A DNA stretch of 64,000 bases from contig NZ_JAAMOW010000009.1 in the NCBI RefSeq assembly GCF_011067135.1, positions 1 through 64,000 on the forward strand. The letters are read 5' to 3'. The DNA comes from Solimonas terrae (lineage in GTDB: Bacteria > Pseudomonadota > Gammaproteobacteria > Nevskiales > Nevskiaceae). A program made the position numbers and the translations under genes. The notes under the pieces are model-generated. The model saw nothing but the letters and a program-made list of their open reading frames with translations. It had not been told where the DNA came from and did no database searches. This document shows positions 1-8,128 of the stretch, one piece after another (position 1 is the stretch's first letter; every line of letters begins with the position of its first letter).

Positions 1-439
1 CATCCTCGATCGCCGACGGCGCGACCGGGAAGCCGGCCTTCTCGACGAAGTTGCGCGCGCGCACCTTGTCGCCCATCAGGTCGATCTGCTGCGGTGTCGG
101 GCCGATGAAGCGGATGCCGGCGGCTTCCACCGCCTCGCAGAAGCCCTTGTTCTCGGACAGGAAGCCGTAGCCCGGATGGATCGCGCCGGCGCCGCAGGAC
201 GTGGCCGCGGCAATGATCTGCGCGCCGTCGAGATACGAGGCCACCGGCGTGCTGCCGCTGATCTCGATCGCGACGTCCGCCATCTTCACGGCCAGCGTGC
301 CGCGGTCCGCGGCGTGGTAGACCACCGCGCCTTTCAGACCGAGCTTCTGCACCGTGCGCAGCACGCGCACCGCGATCTCGCCGCGGTTGGCGACCAGTAC
401 GGTATGGAATGGCCAGGGGGTTTGCGTGGGCGCGGTCAT
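1..439 (-). CDS. Acyl-CoA carboxylase biotin carboxylase subunit, N-terminal part (3' end outside window)
   Basis: Only the first ~146 residues are present. They carry the N-terminal biotin-carboxylase fold signatures ANRGEIAVR (residues 17-25) and HPGYGFLSEN (88-97). The family carboxylates biotin with ATP and bicarbonate so that a partner carboxyltransferase can carboxylate an acyl-CoA such as methylcrotonyl-, geranyl- or propionyl-CoA. The ATG overlaps the TGA of the upstream TetR gene (ATGA), so the two are translated as an operon. Together with AtuA and a crotonase upstream, a methylcrotonyl/geranyl-CoA type substrate is likely. That is inference, because the carboxyltransferase and the biotin-carrier domain are not visible. 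Confidence 0.9.
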   Translation of the reverse strand, partial: MTAPTQTPWPFHTVLVANRGEIAVRVLRTVQKLGLKGAVVYHAADRGTLAVKMADVAIEISGSTPVASYLDGAQIIAAATSCGAGAIHPGYGFLSENKGFCEAVEAAGIRFIGPTPQQIDLMGDKVRARNFVEKAGFPVAPSAIED

Positions 440-1149
440 GCGCTGCTCCTGTTGCGGGTTGCCCGCTTCCTGAAAGGCGTTTCGAGTGGTGACGCAGGCG
501 CGTCGCGACGGCTGATGCCGTCACAGAGAATCGAGGTGATCTGTTCCGCAAGCACGTCGATGTCGAGCGTGACATGACCACTGGCGGCGCCGCGTTCGGC
601 GCGGACTGCGGCGGATTTTCTGAGGTAGGGCCAGCTGTGGTGTTCAGTGGCGCCGTACACCATGTCGCGCAGCAGCGCGGTCGGCAGGTCGGTGCGGAAC
701 TCGCCGCTGGCGCGGCCTTCTTCGATCACGTCGATGAGGAACTGCGTGTACTGGCGATTCATCGCATGCAGACCCGAGCCGTGATAGTCGGATTCGCCAT
801 GCACTTCGCGAAACATCAGGCGGCACAGCAGCGGGTAGTCGCGTACCGAGCGCAGATGGCGCCAGATCAGCAGGTGCAGCCGGGCGCGCGCACCCTTGAT
901 GGCAGCAAGGTCGCGCGCGTAGTCGCCGAACATTTCCTCGTACCAGTGTTCGAGAACTTTCAGCAGCAGTTCGCGTTTGCTCGCGAAGTACTTGTAGATC
1001 GTGCCTTCGACGACGCCGATGCGCGCGGCGATTTCGGAAACCGCCGTCGGCTCGTAGCCCTTCTCGCAGAACACGTCGCGCGCGGCCTGCAGGATGTCGG
1101 CGACCCGCTCGTCGCGCGTCATCCTCGCTGCCTGCGGTCTGGCGATCAT
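436..1149 (-). CDS. TetR/AcrR family transcriptional regulator
   Basis: A protein of about 237 residues with an N-terminal TetR helix-turn-helix (ILQAARDVFCEKGYEPTAV, then IAARIGVVEGTIYKYFASK) and a helical ligand-binding C-terminus rich in aromatic and histidine residues. It lies inside the acyl-CoA operon and its stop overlaps the start of the biotin carboxylase gene. It is therefore probably a local, self-controlled repressor sensing an acyl-CoA or terpenoid acid. The start is uncertain: ATG at 1149 is used, while ATG at 1122 (MTRDERVAD) would give a more typical short N-terminus. Ligand unknown. Confidence 0.88.
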   Translation of the reverse strand: MIARPQAARMTRDERVADILQAARDVFCEKGYEPTAVSEIAARIGVVEGTIYKYFASKRELLLKVLEHWYEEMFGDYARDLAAIKGARARLHLLIWRHLRSVRDYPLLCRLMFREVHGESDYHGSGLHAMNRQYTQFLIDVIEEGRASGEFRTDLPTALLRDMVYGATEHHSWPYLRKSAAVRAERGAASGHVTLDIDVLAEQITSILCDGISRRDAPASPLETPFRKRATRNRSSA

Positions 1150-1264
1150 GCCGCGCACGCCGATCCCGACTCCGCAGGACGGGCGCATGCCACCCTGCGC
1201 GCGCCGGATGCATGCGGGCGACGGGATACGCTGCGCTGCTCCCGACCTGCGCGGCTCCTGACGT

Positions 1265-3052
1265 TCACGACAGCAGGTCCGCCGGCACCTGCATCGGAAA
1301 GTCCATCAGGATCTGCGCCAGCATCTTGCCCTGCGGGTCATAGCGCAGGCTCGCCGTGCCGCCACCGCCGAGCGCGTTGTGCATCAGGAAGTTGAAACCG
1401 TGCAGACCGGGAATTTCGAAACGCTCGACCGGCCCTTTCGCGAAATGGGCGAAGTACTGTTTCACCGCATCGGCAGTCAGCTGCGCGCGCAGGATCGCGA
1501 CATATTCGGGCTTGCGCGCGAGCACGCCGATGTTGGCGGCATCGCCCTTGTCGCCGGAGCGGCCGTAGGCGAGCGCGATCAGCGGGACGGTCCTGGTTCC
1601 CTCTCCTCCGTGGGCAAGAGGATCGGGGTGAGGGGGCTGCCGCGCAGGACTTGATGCAGCATCGCCCGATCCGGCGCCCCTCTCCCCGCTCGGCACGGCG
1701 AGGGAGAAAGCCCGGCCGTCGATTTCGATGTTCACGCTGGACTTCGGCACCAGGCATGAGAACAGCGTGACGCGCGGCGTCGGTGTCGGCCGGCCGCCGG
1801 CGAAGCCGGTGATGCCCTGCACCATTGCCGTTGCCGGCGGAATGAATTCGCGGCCGAAGATGTCGAGCGCGGCCTTGTCGGCATGTTGCACGCCGATCTT
1901 CAGGATCACTTCACGCGCGTCGCGGCGGCGCGCATTCGTGCCCCAGTTCGCTTCGCTGCCCAGCACTTCGACATCGGTGCGCGTGTAGTCGGCGAGCCCG
2001 CGCGCCGCGAACAGCGTGCGCGTGCGCTTGAGGATCGCGGCACCGACGGCCTCGGCTTTGCGCACGGCATCGACGCCGCCGATCATCATCGTCGCGCTGC
2101 TGCGGAAACCATCCTGATACGTCGCCGAAACCTTGTACTGATCGCTCGGTGCGCGACCGCGCGCGCCGCTGACCTCGACCCGGTTCTCGCCGACCTGCCG
2201 GAGTTGCACGTCGCGCCAGTCGCAGCAGACGTCGGGCAGCAGATACGCGGCCGGATCGCCGATTTCGTAGACGATCTGTTCGGCGATCGTTTCCGGCGTG
2301 ACACGCCCGCCGGTGTTCGCCGGCTTGGTGGTGATGAAGCTGCCGTCCGCCTTGCAGATCGCGATCGGGAAGCCCATGCGGTCCCAGTCCTGCGCGACCA
2401 ACTGCCAATCGGTGCTCGCGCCGCCGGTGGCCTGCGCGCCGCACTCGATGATGTGGCCGGCCAGACTGCCGGCCGAGAGCTTGTCGTAGTCGTCGGCGGC
2501 CCAGCCGAATTCGTGAATCAGCGGCCCGAGCACGATCGCGCTATCGACGCAGCGGCCGGTCAGCACGATGTCGGCGCCGGCATCGAGCGCGGCGGCGATC
2601 GGGAACGCGCCGAGGTACGCATTCATGCTCCACAGCCTGGCCGGCATCGGCTGGCCGCTGAACATCTCCTTCACGTCGGCGAACTCGGCGGCTCGCGGCA
2701 GCAGATCGTCGCCGGTGACGATGGCGATCTTCAGCTCGATGCCGAGCGCCTTGAGCTTGTCCTCGATCGCCGCCTTGCAGGCCTGCGGATTGACGCCGCC
2801 GGCATTGGTGACGAGCTTGATGCCGCCGGTCTTGAGTCCAGTGGCGAGGCTGGCGACGACCGACGGCAGATCGGTGGCGTAACCGGCGTTCGGGTCCTTG
2901 GCGCGCGCCTTGGCGAGCAGCGACATGGTGATCTCGGCCAGATAATCGAGCACGAGGTAGTCGATCTCGCCGGACTCGACGAGCTGCTTCGGCCCTTCCG
3001 CCGAATCACCCCAGAAGCCGGCGCCGCAGCCGATGCGAATTTGGTCTTTCAT
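1265..3052 (-). CDS. atuA: AtuA-like acyclic terpene utilization protein (DUF1446 family) with an in-frame repeat insertion
   Basis: 595 residues. The protein begins MKDQIRIGCGAGFWGDS and shows the conserved blocks of the AtuA/DUF1446 family (TNAGGVNPQAC; LTGRCVDSA; GRSGDKGDAANIGVLA near the C-terminal domain). In Pseudomonas atuA belongs to the citronellol/geraniol catabolic locus, and its biochemical role is unsettled. The two conserved halves are separated by an odd segment of about 35 residues rich in G, P and S (containing PPHPDPLAHGGEG). Its DNA at 1597-1710 looks like an intergenic repeat inserted without breaking the frame. It sits between a crotonase and a TetR/biotin carboxylase pair. 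The start at 3052 is preferred over the upstream ATG at 3076. Confidence 0.88.
   Translation of the reverse strand: MKDQIRIGCGAGFWGDSAEGPKQLVESGEIDYLVLDYLAEITMSLLAKARAKDPNAGYATDLPSVVASLATGLKTGGIKLVTNAGGVNPQACKAAIEDKLKALGIELKIAIVTGDDLLPRAAEFADVKEMFSGQPMPARLWSMNAYLGAFPIAAALDAGADIVLTGRCVDSAIVLGPLIHEFGWAADDYDKLSAGSLAGHIIECGAQATGGASTDWQLVAQDWDRMGFPIAICKADGSFITTKPANTGGRVTPETIAEQIVYEIGDPAAYLLPDVCCDWRDVQLRQVGENRVEVSGARGRAPSDQYKVSATYQDGFRSSATMMIGGVDAVRKAEAVGAAILKRTRTLFAARGLADYTRTDVEVLGSEANWGTNARRRDAREVILKIGVQHADKAALDIFGREFIPPATAMVQGITGFAGGRPTPTPRVTLFSCLVPKSSVNIEIDGRAFSLAVPSGERGAGSGDAASSPARQPPHPDPLAHGGEGTRTVPLIALAYGRSGDKGDAANIGVLARKPEYVAILRAQLTADAVKQYFAHFAKGPVERFEIPGLHGFNFLMHNALGGGGTASLRYDPQGKMLAQILMDFPMQVPADLLS
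1597..1710. repeat. Repeat-like element inside atuA, kept in frame
   Basis: This segment has CCCTCTCC and GGGGTGAGGG blocks at one end and CCCCTCTCCCCG / GAGGGAGAAAG blocks at the other. This is the purine/pyrimidine pattern of intergenic REP-type repeats often seen between GC-rich proteobacterial genes. Its translation (PHPDPLAHGGEG) is the typical product of such a repeat. It has no counterpart in the flanking conserved domains. A perfect palindrome of the same composition lies at 39692-39719. Confidence 0.6.
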
Positions 3053-3077
3053 CTTTTCACTCCGACTCCCGCTCATC

Positions 3078-3150
3078 CCGAGTAGCCGCGTCGCGGCGTA
3101 TCGAGGGACGGCGCGTGCCTCGATACGCCCCGCGTCGCGGGCCTACTCGG
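3078..3150. repeat. Large imperfect inverted repeat between crotonase gene and atuA
   Basis: Core arms GCGTATCGAGG (3096-3106) and CCTCGATACGC (3118-3128) pair perfectly around an 11-nt loop. The pairing extends imperfectly outward to GAGTAG (about 3080) and CTACTC (about 3143-3148), giving arms near 30 nt. The element fills most of the gap between the crotonase stop and the atuA start. It resembles dispersed hairpin repeats of GC-rich proteobacteria and may stabilise or attenuate the polycistronic mRNA. Confidence 0.6.
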
Positions 3151-3181
3151 CATGAACGGTTGGTGGACGATTCAAGCGCAA

Positions 3182-3976
3182 TCAGTTGCCCGTGAACTGC
3201 GCCGCCCTCTTTTCCTGGAAGGCGGCCATGCCTTCCCTGGCGTCTTCGGTCGACGACATCACCGGCACCATCGCTTGCGCGTATTCGAGCGACTCGCGCA
3301 GGCCCATGTCGCGCATCGCGTTGTAGGCCTGCTTGCCGAGGCGGATCGCGGTCGGCGACTTGTCGATGATGCGGGCGAGCAGCCAGTCGAGCCTGGCATC
3401 GAGTTCGGCGCGCGGCACGACGTAATTGACGACGCCCCACTGCAACGCCTCGGCGGCCGTGAACTGTTCGCCGGTGATGCACATCTCCTGCAGCTTGCGC
3501 GGCGGCAGCACGCGCAGCATGTACGGCAGGATCATCATCGGCGTGACGCCGATCTTCGCTTCGGTCGTGCCGATGCGGATGTCATCGGCGGCGATCGCCA
3601 TGTCGCAGGCGCAGAGCAGACCGAAGCCGCCGGCCATGACATGACCGTTGACACGGGCGATGACCGGCAGCGTGCATTCCTGCAGACGCTTGAACAGATC
3701 GACGATGTAGTGCTTCGGCCGTGCGAAGTCGACGGCGAATGCGAAGCCCTGGGTGCCCTTCGCGAGATCGGCACCGGCGCAGAACGCCTTGTCGCCGATG
3801 CCGGTGATGACGATGGCGCGCGACTCGCCGTCCCGGGTCGCGGCGTCGATCGCCTGATCGATCGTCCGCACAACCCCCTCGTTGAGCGCATTGCGGCGCG
3901 CCTCGCGATTGATCGTGATCCAGCAGACGGCGCCGCGGCGCTCGACCAGCACGGGATTTTCGACGGCCTCGGACAT
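3182..3976 (-). CDS. Enoyl-CoA hydratase/isomerase (crotonase family)
   Basis: 264 residues, usual crotonase length. It has the oxyanion-hole segments KAFCAGADL and NGHVMAGGFGLLCACD and the conserved IGTTEAKIGVTP region. It likely hydrates an unsaturated acyl-CoA, for example a methylglutaconyl-CoA or terpenoid intermediate, in the cytoplasm. ATG at 3976 is chosen because AGGAGCGAGC lies just upstream as a ribosome binding site. It is first in a minus-strand operon with AtuA, TetR and biotin carboxylase. The exact substrate cannot be read from the sequence. Confidence 0.9.
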   Translation of the reverse strand: MSEAVENPVLVERRGAVCWITINREARRNALNEGVVRTIDQAIDAATRDGESRAIVITGIGDKAFCAGADLAKGTQGFAFAVDFARPKHYIVDLFKRLQECTLPVIARVNGHVMAGGFGLLCACDMAIAADDIRIGTTEAKIGVTPMMILPYMLRVLPPRKLQEMCITGEQFTAAEALQWGVVNYVVPRAELDARLDWLLARIIDKSPTAIRLGKQAYNAMRDMGLRESLEYAQAMVPVMSSTEDAREGMAAFQEKRAAQFTGN

Positions 3977-4134
3977 GCTCGCTCCTGCGTTGCGTTCACT
4001 GCGCAAATGGCGCGCGGAAATTGCGAATGGGGACAGGCGACGAGCGTGCCCGGTCGCTGGTGAGTCTGCCTCACCCATTTGTGCGAGCGCGGCCGCCGGC
4101 GGGCATTTCCGCTTGTTTGCGCCTAGAATGGGCG

Positions 4135-4325
4135 CGATCGCAGGTGCCTGAAGGCCGCTCGGCCGGACGGTGAAACGGGAAGTTCGTAAGGGGCCGCTGT
4201 GTCCCTGCAAGCGAACACTGCCCCCGCAACGGTAAGTGGGATACGCGGCACACCGCCACTGGACGAACCGTCCGGGAAGGCGCCGCCAATCCAAACCCAC
4301 GAGTCCGGAGACCGGCCTGCGTTCA
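4135..4325 (+). promoter_or_regulatory. Cobalamin (adenosylcobalamin-type) riboswitch
   Basis: The element has the ordered conserved blocks of a B12 riboswitch: GGTGCC near 4143, GTGAAACGGGAA near 4169, the CTGCCCCCGCAACGG block with GTAAGTGGG, the B12 box GCCACTGG...GGGAAGGCG around 4254-4282, and the 3' block AATCCAAACCCACGAGTCCG. Transport-type B12 riboswitches shut off uptake genes when cobalamin is plentiful. It directly precedes the BtuB-like receptor, which supports a vitamin B12 substrate. Confidence 0.95.
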
Positions 4326-4329
4326 TGTT

Positions 4330-4384
4330 CCGTGGTCGCGGCGGGCGACTCAGCGGGTGTGGCGGTTTGCCACGCCGACCACGG
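4330..4384 (+). promoter_or_regulatory. Candidate riboswitch expression platform hairpins
   Basis: CCGTGGTCG (4330-4338) pairs perfectly with CGACCACGG (4376-4384) and encloses a smaller hairpin GTGGC-GGTTT-GCCAC (4359-4373). It lies between the aptamer and the receptor start. There is no U-run, so control of translation initiation or Rho-dependent control is more likely than intrinsic termination. Confidence 0.5.
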
Positions 4385-4411
4385 CCTGTCTGTCGTTCAG
4401 CGGGACGGTTC

Positions 4412-6349
4412 GTGGCAGCGATTCGACATCTTCACGCACGCGGGATTCCCGTCGTTCTGGCGCTGTGCGCCGGCTGGCCGCTGGCAGCGCGCGCCGACGA
4501 CGCGCCGAACGAACTGCCGACGGTCACCGTGATCGGCGAGCGCAGCGAATTGCAGGACAGCGGCGTCGTCATCCGCGTGCCGGTCGCGCCGCTCGGCGCC
4601 AGCAGCCTCGCCGATCTGCTCGCCGCGCTGCCCGGCGTGCAGGTGCGCAGCAGCGGCGGACTCGGCAGCTACAGCGAGGCCAGCCTGCGTGGCAGCAGCG
4701 GTCGCCAGGTGCGCGTCCTGCTCGACGGCCTGCCGCTCGATACCGGCGGCGGCGACGCGACTTCGCTGTCGCTGGTCAGCCCGCTGCTGCTCGACCGCGT
4801 CGACGTCTATGAAGGGCGCGTGCCGGTCGCGCTCGGCAGCGGTCTGGCCGGCACCATCAATCTGCGCACGCGGCGCGCGCTGGCGGCGCCGGTGGTCTAC
4901 GCCGGCAGTGTCGGCAGCTTCGGCGCACGGCAGTACGACGTCGCGGCACAGCTCGGCGACGACGTGCAGCTCGCGCTCGGCGGGCAGGCCGCCGACAACG
5001 ACTTCCACTTCGTCAACAAGTTCAAGCCGTTCGATCCCGACGATCCGGACCGGACCGACAGCGAGCGCCGACAGAACGCGGCTACCAGCCAGTACTACGG
5101 CCTGCTGCGTTACCGCGGCCCGCTGGAGATCACCGCGCATGTGGTCGACGACATGCAGCAGCTGCCGGATCACGCCAACAGTCACAGCGCGGACGCCCAG
5201 CTCGACACGCATTCCTATGCCTTGTCGCTGAGCACGCCGGAAGAGGCGCTCTGGCAGGCGGCGCTCTCGCACCGCGTCACGCGCGAGGACTATCGCGATC
5301 CGCACAGCCAGATCGGGCTCGGCGCACAGGAAACGCAGTCCGACACACGACGCACGCTGCTCAGCGTCGGCCGCCGCTTCGAACAGCTGCAGGACAGCCT
5401 GAGCAGCGAGTACATCGACTACTCGGCGGACGATCACATCGCCAGCGTGCCGACCGCCAGCGCGCGTCGTTTCGGCATCCGCAACGGCGTCGCCGCGCAG
5501 ATCGGCGATCTTCGCCGCTACAACGCCAGCCTGATCACCGGCTGGTCGCGTGACGGCAGCGCCGGCCGCCAGGACGATCGCTGGCAGCTCGAACCGGCGA
5601 TCGGCGCCAGCCAGCAATTCGACAGCTGCCTGGCGGCGATCAATCTCGGCCGGCGTCAGCGCCTGCCGACCTTCTTCGAACGCTATGGCGACCGCGGCCT
5701 GTTCAAGGGCAATCCGGCGCTCGATCCGGAGACCGCGAACTACGGCGATCTCGGCGTGCGCTGCCGGCCGGGCGAACACCTGCAGCGGCTCGAACTGACA
5801 CTGTTCGGCCAGGACCTGCATGATGCGATCAGCCCGACCTATGACGCGCAGGGTGTGGGCCATTCGATCAACACTTCGCATGCGCTGATCTACGGTGCCG
5901 AACTCGACAGCGCCGGCAGCGTCGCCGGCTTCGGCTGGCAACTCGGCGGCACCTGGCAACACACCGAAGACCGCAGCGACGTGCGCGCGACGCGCGGCAG
6001 GCAACTGCCCGGCCGCTTCGAAACACAGATCAATGCGCGCATCGAACGCGCCTGGCGGGGCCTGATCTTTCACTATGCGTTCCGCTTCGAGGCCGGCGCG
6101 TACTACGACAGCCCCAACCTGCTGAAGACGCCGGCCATGCAGCGCCATGACCTCGGCGTACGCGGCGCACTCGGCGCACTCGGCTGGTCGCTGCAGGCGC
6201 TGAATCTCGGCGACCAGCACTCCGAACAGTTCAACGGCTACCCGACCCCGGGACGGCAATGGCTGCTGTCGCTGAGTTATCCGGGCAGCGCCGCCGGGGC
6301 TGCCGACTCCACCCCACCCGAACCACCGACCGAAGGGACCTACCGATGA
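4412..6349 (+). CDS. btuB: BtuB-like TonB-dependent vitamin B12 receptor
   Basis: About 645 residues. A signal peptide (PVVLALCAGWPLAARA) is followed by a TonB-box-like ELPTVTVIG, a plug domain (LADLLAALPGVQVRSSGG; GSSGRQVRVLLDGLPL; GSGLAGTINLRT) and a 22-strand-type barrel ending in LLSLSYPGS. It should import cobalamin across the outer membrane with TonB energy. The riboswitch upstream makes the substrate call strong. The start is uncertain: GTG at 4412 after GGGACGG gives a clean signal peptide, while ATG at 4325 lies in the riboswitch tail. Its stop overlaps the next gene's ATG (ATGA), coupling the two. Confidence 0.9.
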   Translation: MAAIRHLHARGIPVVLALCAGWPLAARADDAPNELPTVTVIGERSELQDSGVVIRVPVAPLGASSLADLLAALPGVQVRSSGGLGSYSEASLRGSSGRQVRVLLDGLPLDTGGGDATSLSLVSPLLLDRVDVYEGRVPVALGSGLAGTINLRTRRALAAPVVYAGSVGSFGARQYDVAAQLGDDVQLALGGQAADNDFHFVNKFKPFDPDDPDRTDSERRQNAATSQYYGLLRYRGPLEITAHVVDDMQQLPDHANSHSADAQLDTHSYALSLSTPEEALWQAALSHRVTREDYRDPHSQIGLGAQETQSDTRRTLLSVGRRFEQLQDSLSSEYIDYSADDHIASVPTASARRFGIRNGVAAQIGDLRRYNASLITGWSRDGSAGRQDDRWQLEPAIGASQQFDSCLAAINLGRRQRLPTFFERYGDRGLFKGNPALDPETANYGDLGVRCRPGEHLQRLELTLFGQDLHDAISPTYDAQGVGHSINTSHALIYGAELDSAGSVAGFGWQLGGTWQHTEDRSDVRATRGRQLPGRFETQINARIERAWRGLIFHYAFRFEAGAYYDSPNLLKTPAMQRHDLGVRGALGALGWSLQALNLGDQHSEQFNGYPTPGRQWLLSLSYPGSAAGAADSTPPEPPTEGTYR

Positions 6350-7530
6350 AGCTGAAAACCTGTCTGCTGCTGATCCCGGGCCTGCTGCTCGCCGCCTGCG
6401 GCGGCGGCCATGGCGACAACGCCGGCGACAGCCTGACGCATGTCGCCGTCGTCGCCACACGCGCGCCGGACTACGGCAGCGGTGCGATCTCGCTGATCGA
6501 CACCACCGCGCCGTTCACCGCCCGCAACGGACTCGACTCGACGATTTCCGACATCGCCGTGCGTGCCGACGGTGATCACTACTTTGTCTTCAAGCGCTAT
6601 GGCAGCAACCAGATCGCACGCTACGACGCGGCCGATCCGGCGACACCGGTGTGGACCTACTCCACCAACGACAGCGACGGCGAACAGAGCAATCCCTACG
6701 ATCTGATCGTCGCCAGTCCGACCAAGGCCTACCTGCTGCGCTACGGCTCGGGCACGCTGTGGATCGTCAATCCGTCAGCCGGCAGCGAAGCGAACTTCAA
6801 GACCGGCGAGATCGATCTGTCGGCCTACGACAGCGACGGCGTGCCGGAGATGGCCGCCGGCCTGATCAAGAACGGCAAGCTCTACGTGCTGATGCAGCGC
6901 CTGCAGAACTACGACGCGACCCAGGACGGCTACGTCGCCGTGATCGACACCGCGACCGACACCGAAGTCGACACCGGCAAGGGCAGCGACGGACTCAAGG
7001 GCATCGAACTGCCGGTATTCAATCCGTCGGCGATCGTCGCGGTACCGGGCACCGACACGCTGCTGATCAGCGCATCCGGTGCCTACGGCAGCTATCCCGA
7101 CTACGTTCCGCCGTACAACGGCGGACTCGTCCGCCTCGACACCGACAGCGACACGGCAACGCTCGCGCTCGACGACGGCGATGCCGACACGCACGCGTAC
7201 GGACAGTTCGACGCGCTGGCGGTCGTCGATGCGCATCGCGCGTACTTCGTCGGCAGCAACGGCTACGGCGACACCGACCAGACCCTGTATCGCATCGACC
7301 CGGGCGCGACGACGATCGCGCCGGTTGCCGTCAACGACTTTGCCAACCGCGATCTCGGTGCCCTGGCCGTCGATCCGGACGGCCAGCTGTGGGTCGCGCG
7401 CACCAGCGACGCCGCGCCCGGCCTGAGCGTGCTCGGCTTCGACGGCAGCCAGGAAACCGTCAACAAGGCGCTGATCGACACCGTGCTGACGCCGATCAAC
7501 ATCGACTTCGGCGAGGTTCCGACGGAATAG
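6346..7530 (+). CDS. Beta-propeller-like lipoprotein coupled to btuB
   Basis: 394 residues with a lipoprotein signal (CLLLIPGLLLAAC, then GGGHGD), so probably anchored to the outer membrane. The mature part has repeating 40-50 residue blocks of the YncE/NHL type (VAVIDTATDTEV, GGLVRLDTDSDTATL, LYRIDPGATTIAP, GALAVDPDGQLWVAR), rich in Asp and Gly, which suggests a beta-propeller. The ATG overlaps the btuB stop, so it is under the same cobalamin riboswitch. A B12-capture or receptor-lid role like Bacteroides BtuG is an attractive inference. No sequence identity to BtuG is claimed. Confidence 0.85.
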   Translation: MKLKTCLLLIPGLLLAACGGGHGDNAGDSLTHVAVVATRAPDYGSGAISLIDTTAPFTARNGLDSTISDIAVRADGDHYFVFKRYGSNQIARYDAADPATPVWTYSTNDSDGEQSNPYDLIVASPTKAYLLRYGSGTLWIVNPSAGSEANFKTGEIDLSAYDSDGVPEMAAGLIKNGKLYVLMQRLQNYDATQDGYVAVIDTATDTEVDTGKGSDGLKGIELPVFNPSAIVAVPGTDTLLISASGAYGSYPDYVPPYNGGLVRLDTDSDTATLALDDGDADTHAYGQFDALAVVDAHRAYFVGSNGYGDTDQTLYRIDPGATTIAPVAVNDFANRDLGALAVDPDGQLWVARTSDAAPGLSVLGFDGSQETVNKALIDTVLTPINIDFGEVPTE

Positions 7531-7544
7531 GCCGGTTGCAGTGC

Positions 7545-7579
7545 GCGGGCGCAGACCCGAACACCGGGCCTGCGCCCGC
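7545..7579 (+). terminator. GC-rich hairpin after the btuB-lipoprotein operon
   Basis: GCGGGCGCAG (7545-7554) pairs perfectly with CTGCGCCCGC (7570-7579) across a 15-nt loop, 15 bases after the lipoprotein stop. There is no clear U-tract, so it may be a transcript-end stabiliser rather than a strong intrinsic terminator. Confidence 0.5.
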
Positions 7580-7589
7580 ACGCACATCA

Positions 7590-7963
7590 GCCAGGGCCTG
7601 TTGACGCTATGGACGATCCGCGCCGGAACGGTGGCTGCAAAGCTGTCGTCTTCGCGCGCATTGGTCGCGACCATGATCACGACGCTGGTTCCCGTCTGCG
7701 GATACCCGATGCCGGTGCAGCGCTCACCGACACAGCTCGCGGCGTCCGGGTTCTCCGGGGACGGCTCCGACGCAATGGTACTGACCTGCAGCGCGTACAG
7801 GCGACCGTCCGCGTCGGGGCCGAACTGTCCGGAGAACGCGCAGCCGTCCACCGTCGCGCCGCTGAAGGCGGTGTCAATCTGCCATGTGACGGTCGCGTGG
7901 CGGGCGAACCCCGCGTAGCTGACGAAAGCATCCGGAGTCGTTCCGCCTTCCAGACGCTGCATG
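7590..7963 (-). pseudogene. Possible remnant of a secreted or hypothetical protein gene
   Basis: Between the B12 operon and queH, 7531-8128 holds no intact gene. The minus frame from ATG 7963 reads like real protein ([21 protein letters not shown]-like and CTGIGYPQTGTSVVIMVATN segments, several cysteines). It has no stop until it runs deep into the antisense of the lipoprotein gene. A TAG exists in an alternate frame near 7610, so a frameshifted or decayed gene is possible. No family was recognised, and chance coding potential in GC-rich DNA cannot be excluded. Confidence 0.3.
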
Positions 7964-8128
7964 TCGTATGCCGCTGCACGAGGCGCTGACACAGCGACGG
8001 TTTTCGACGGACGGCCGCGCGAACGACCGTTGCCGTCAACGCGCTCCGCGCGGTGCCGACGAGGGGCGCGCTTCGCGTGCCTGCGCAAGCGGCGCACCGC
8101 AAGGCAGGCCGCCGGTACAATAAGGGCC

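Noticed and set aside
4397-6460. 687-residue minus-strand frame antisense to btuB
   Set aside because: BtuB-like protein on the plus strand is complete; the antisense frame has no recognisable domain or start context.
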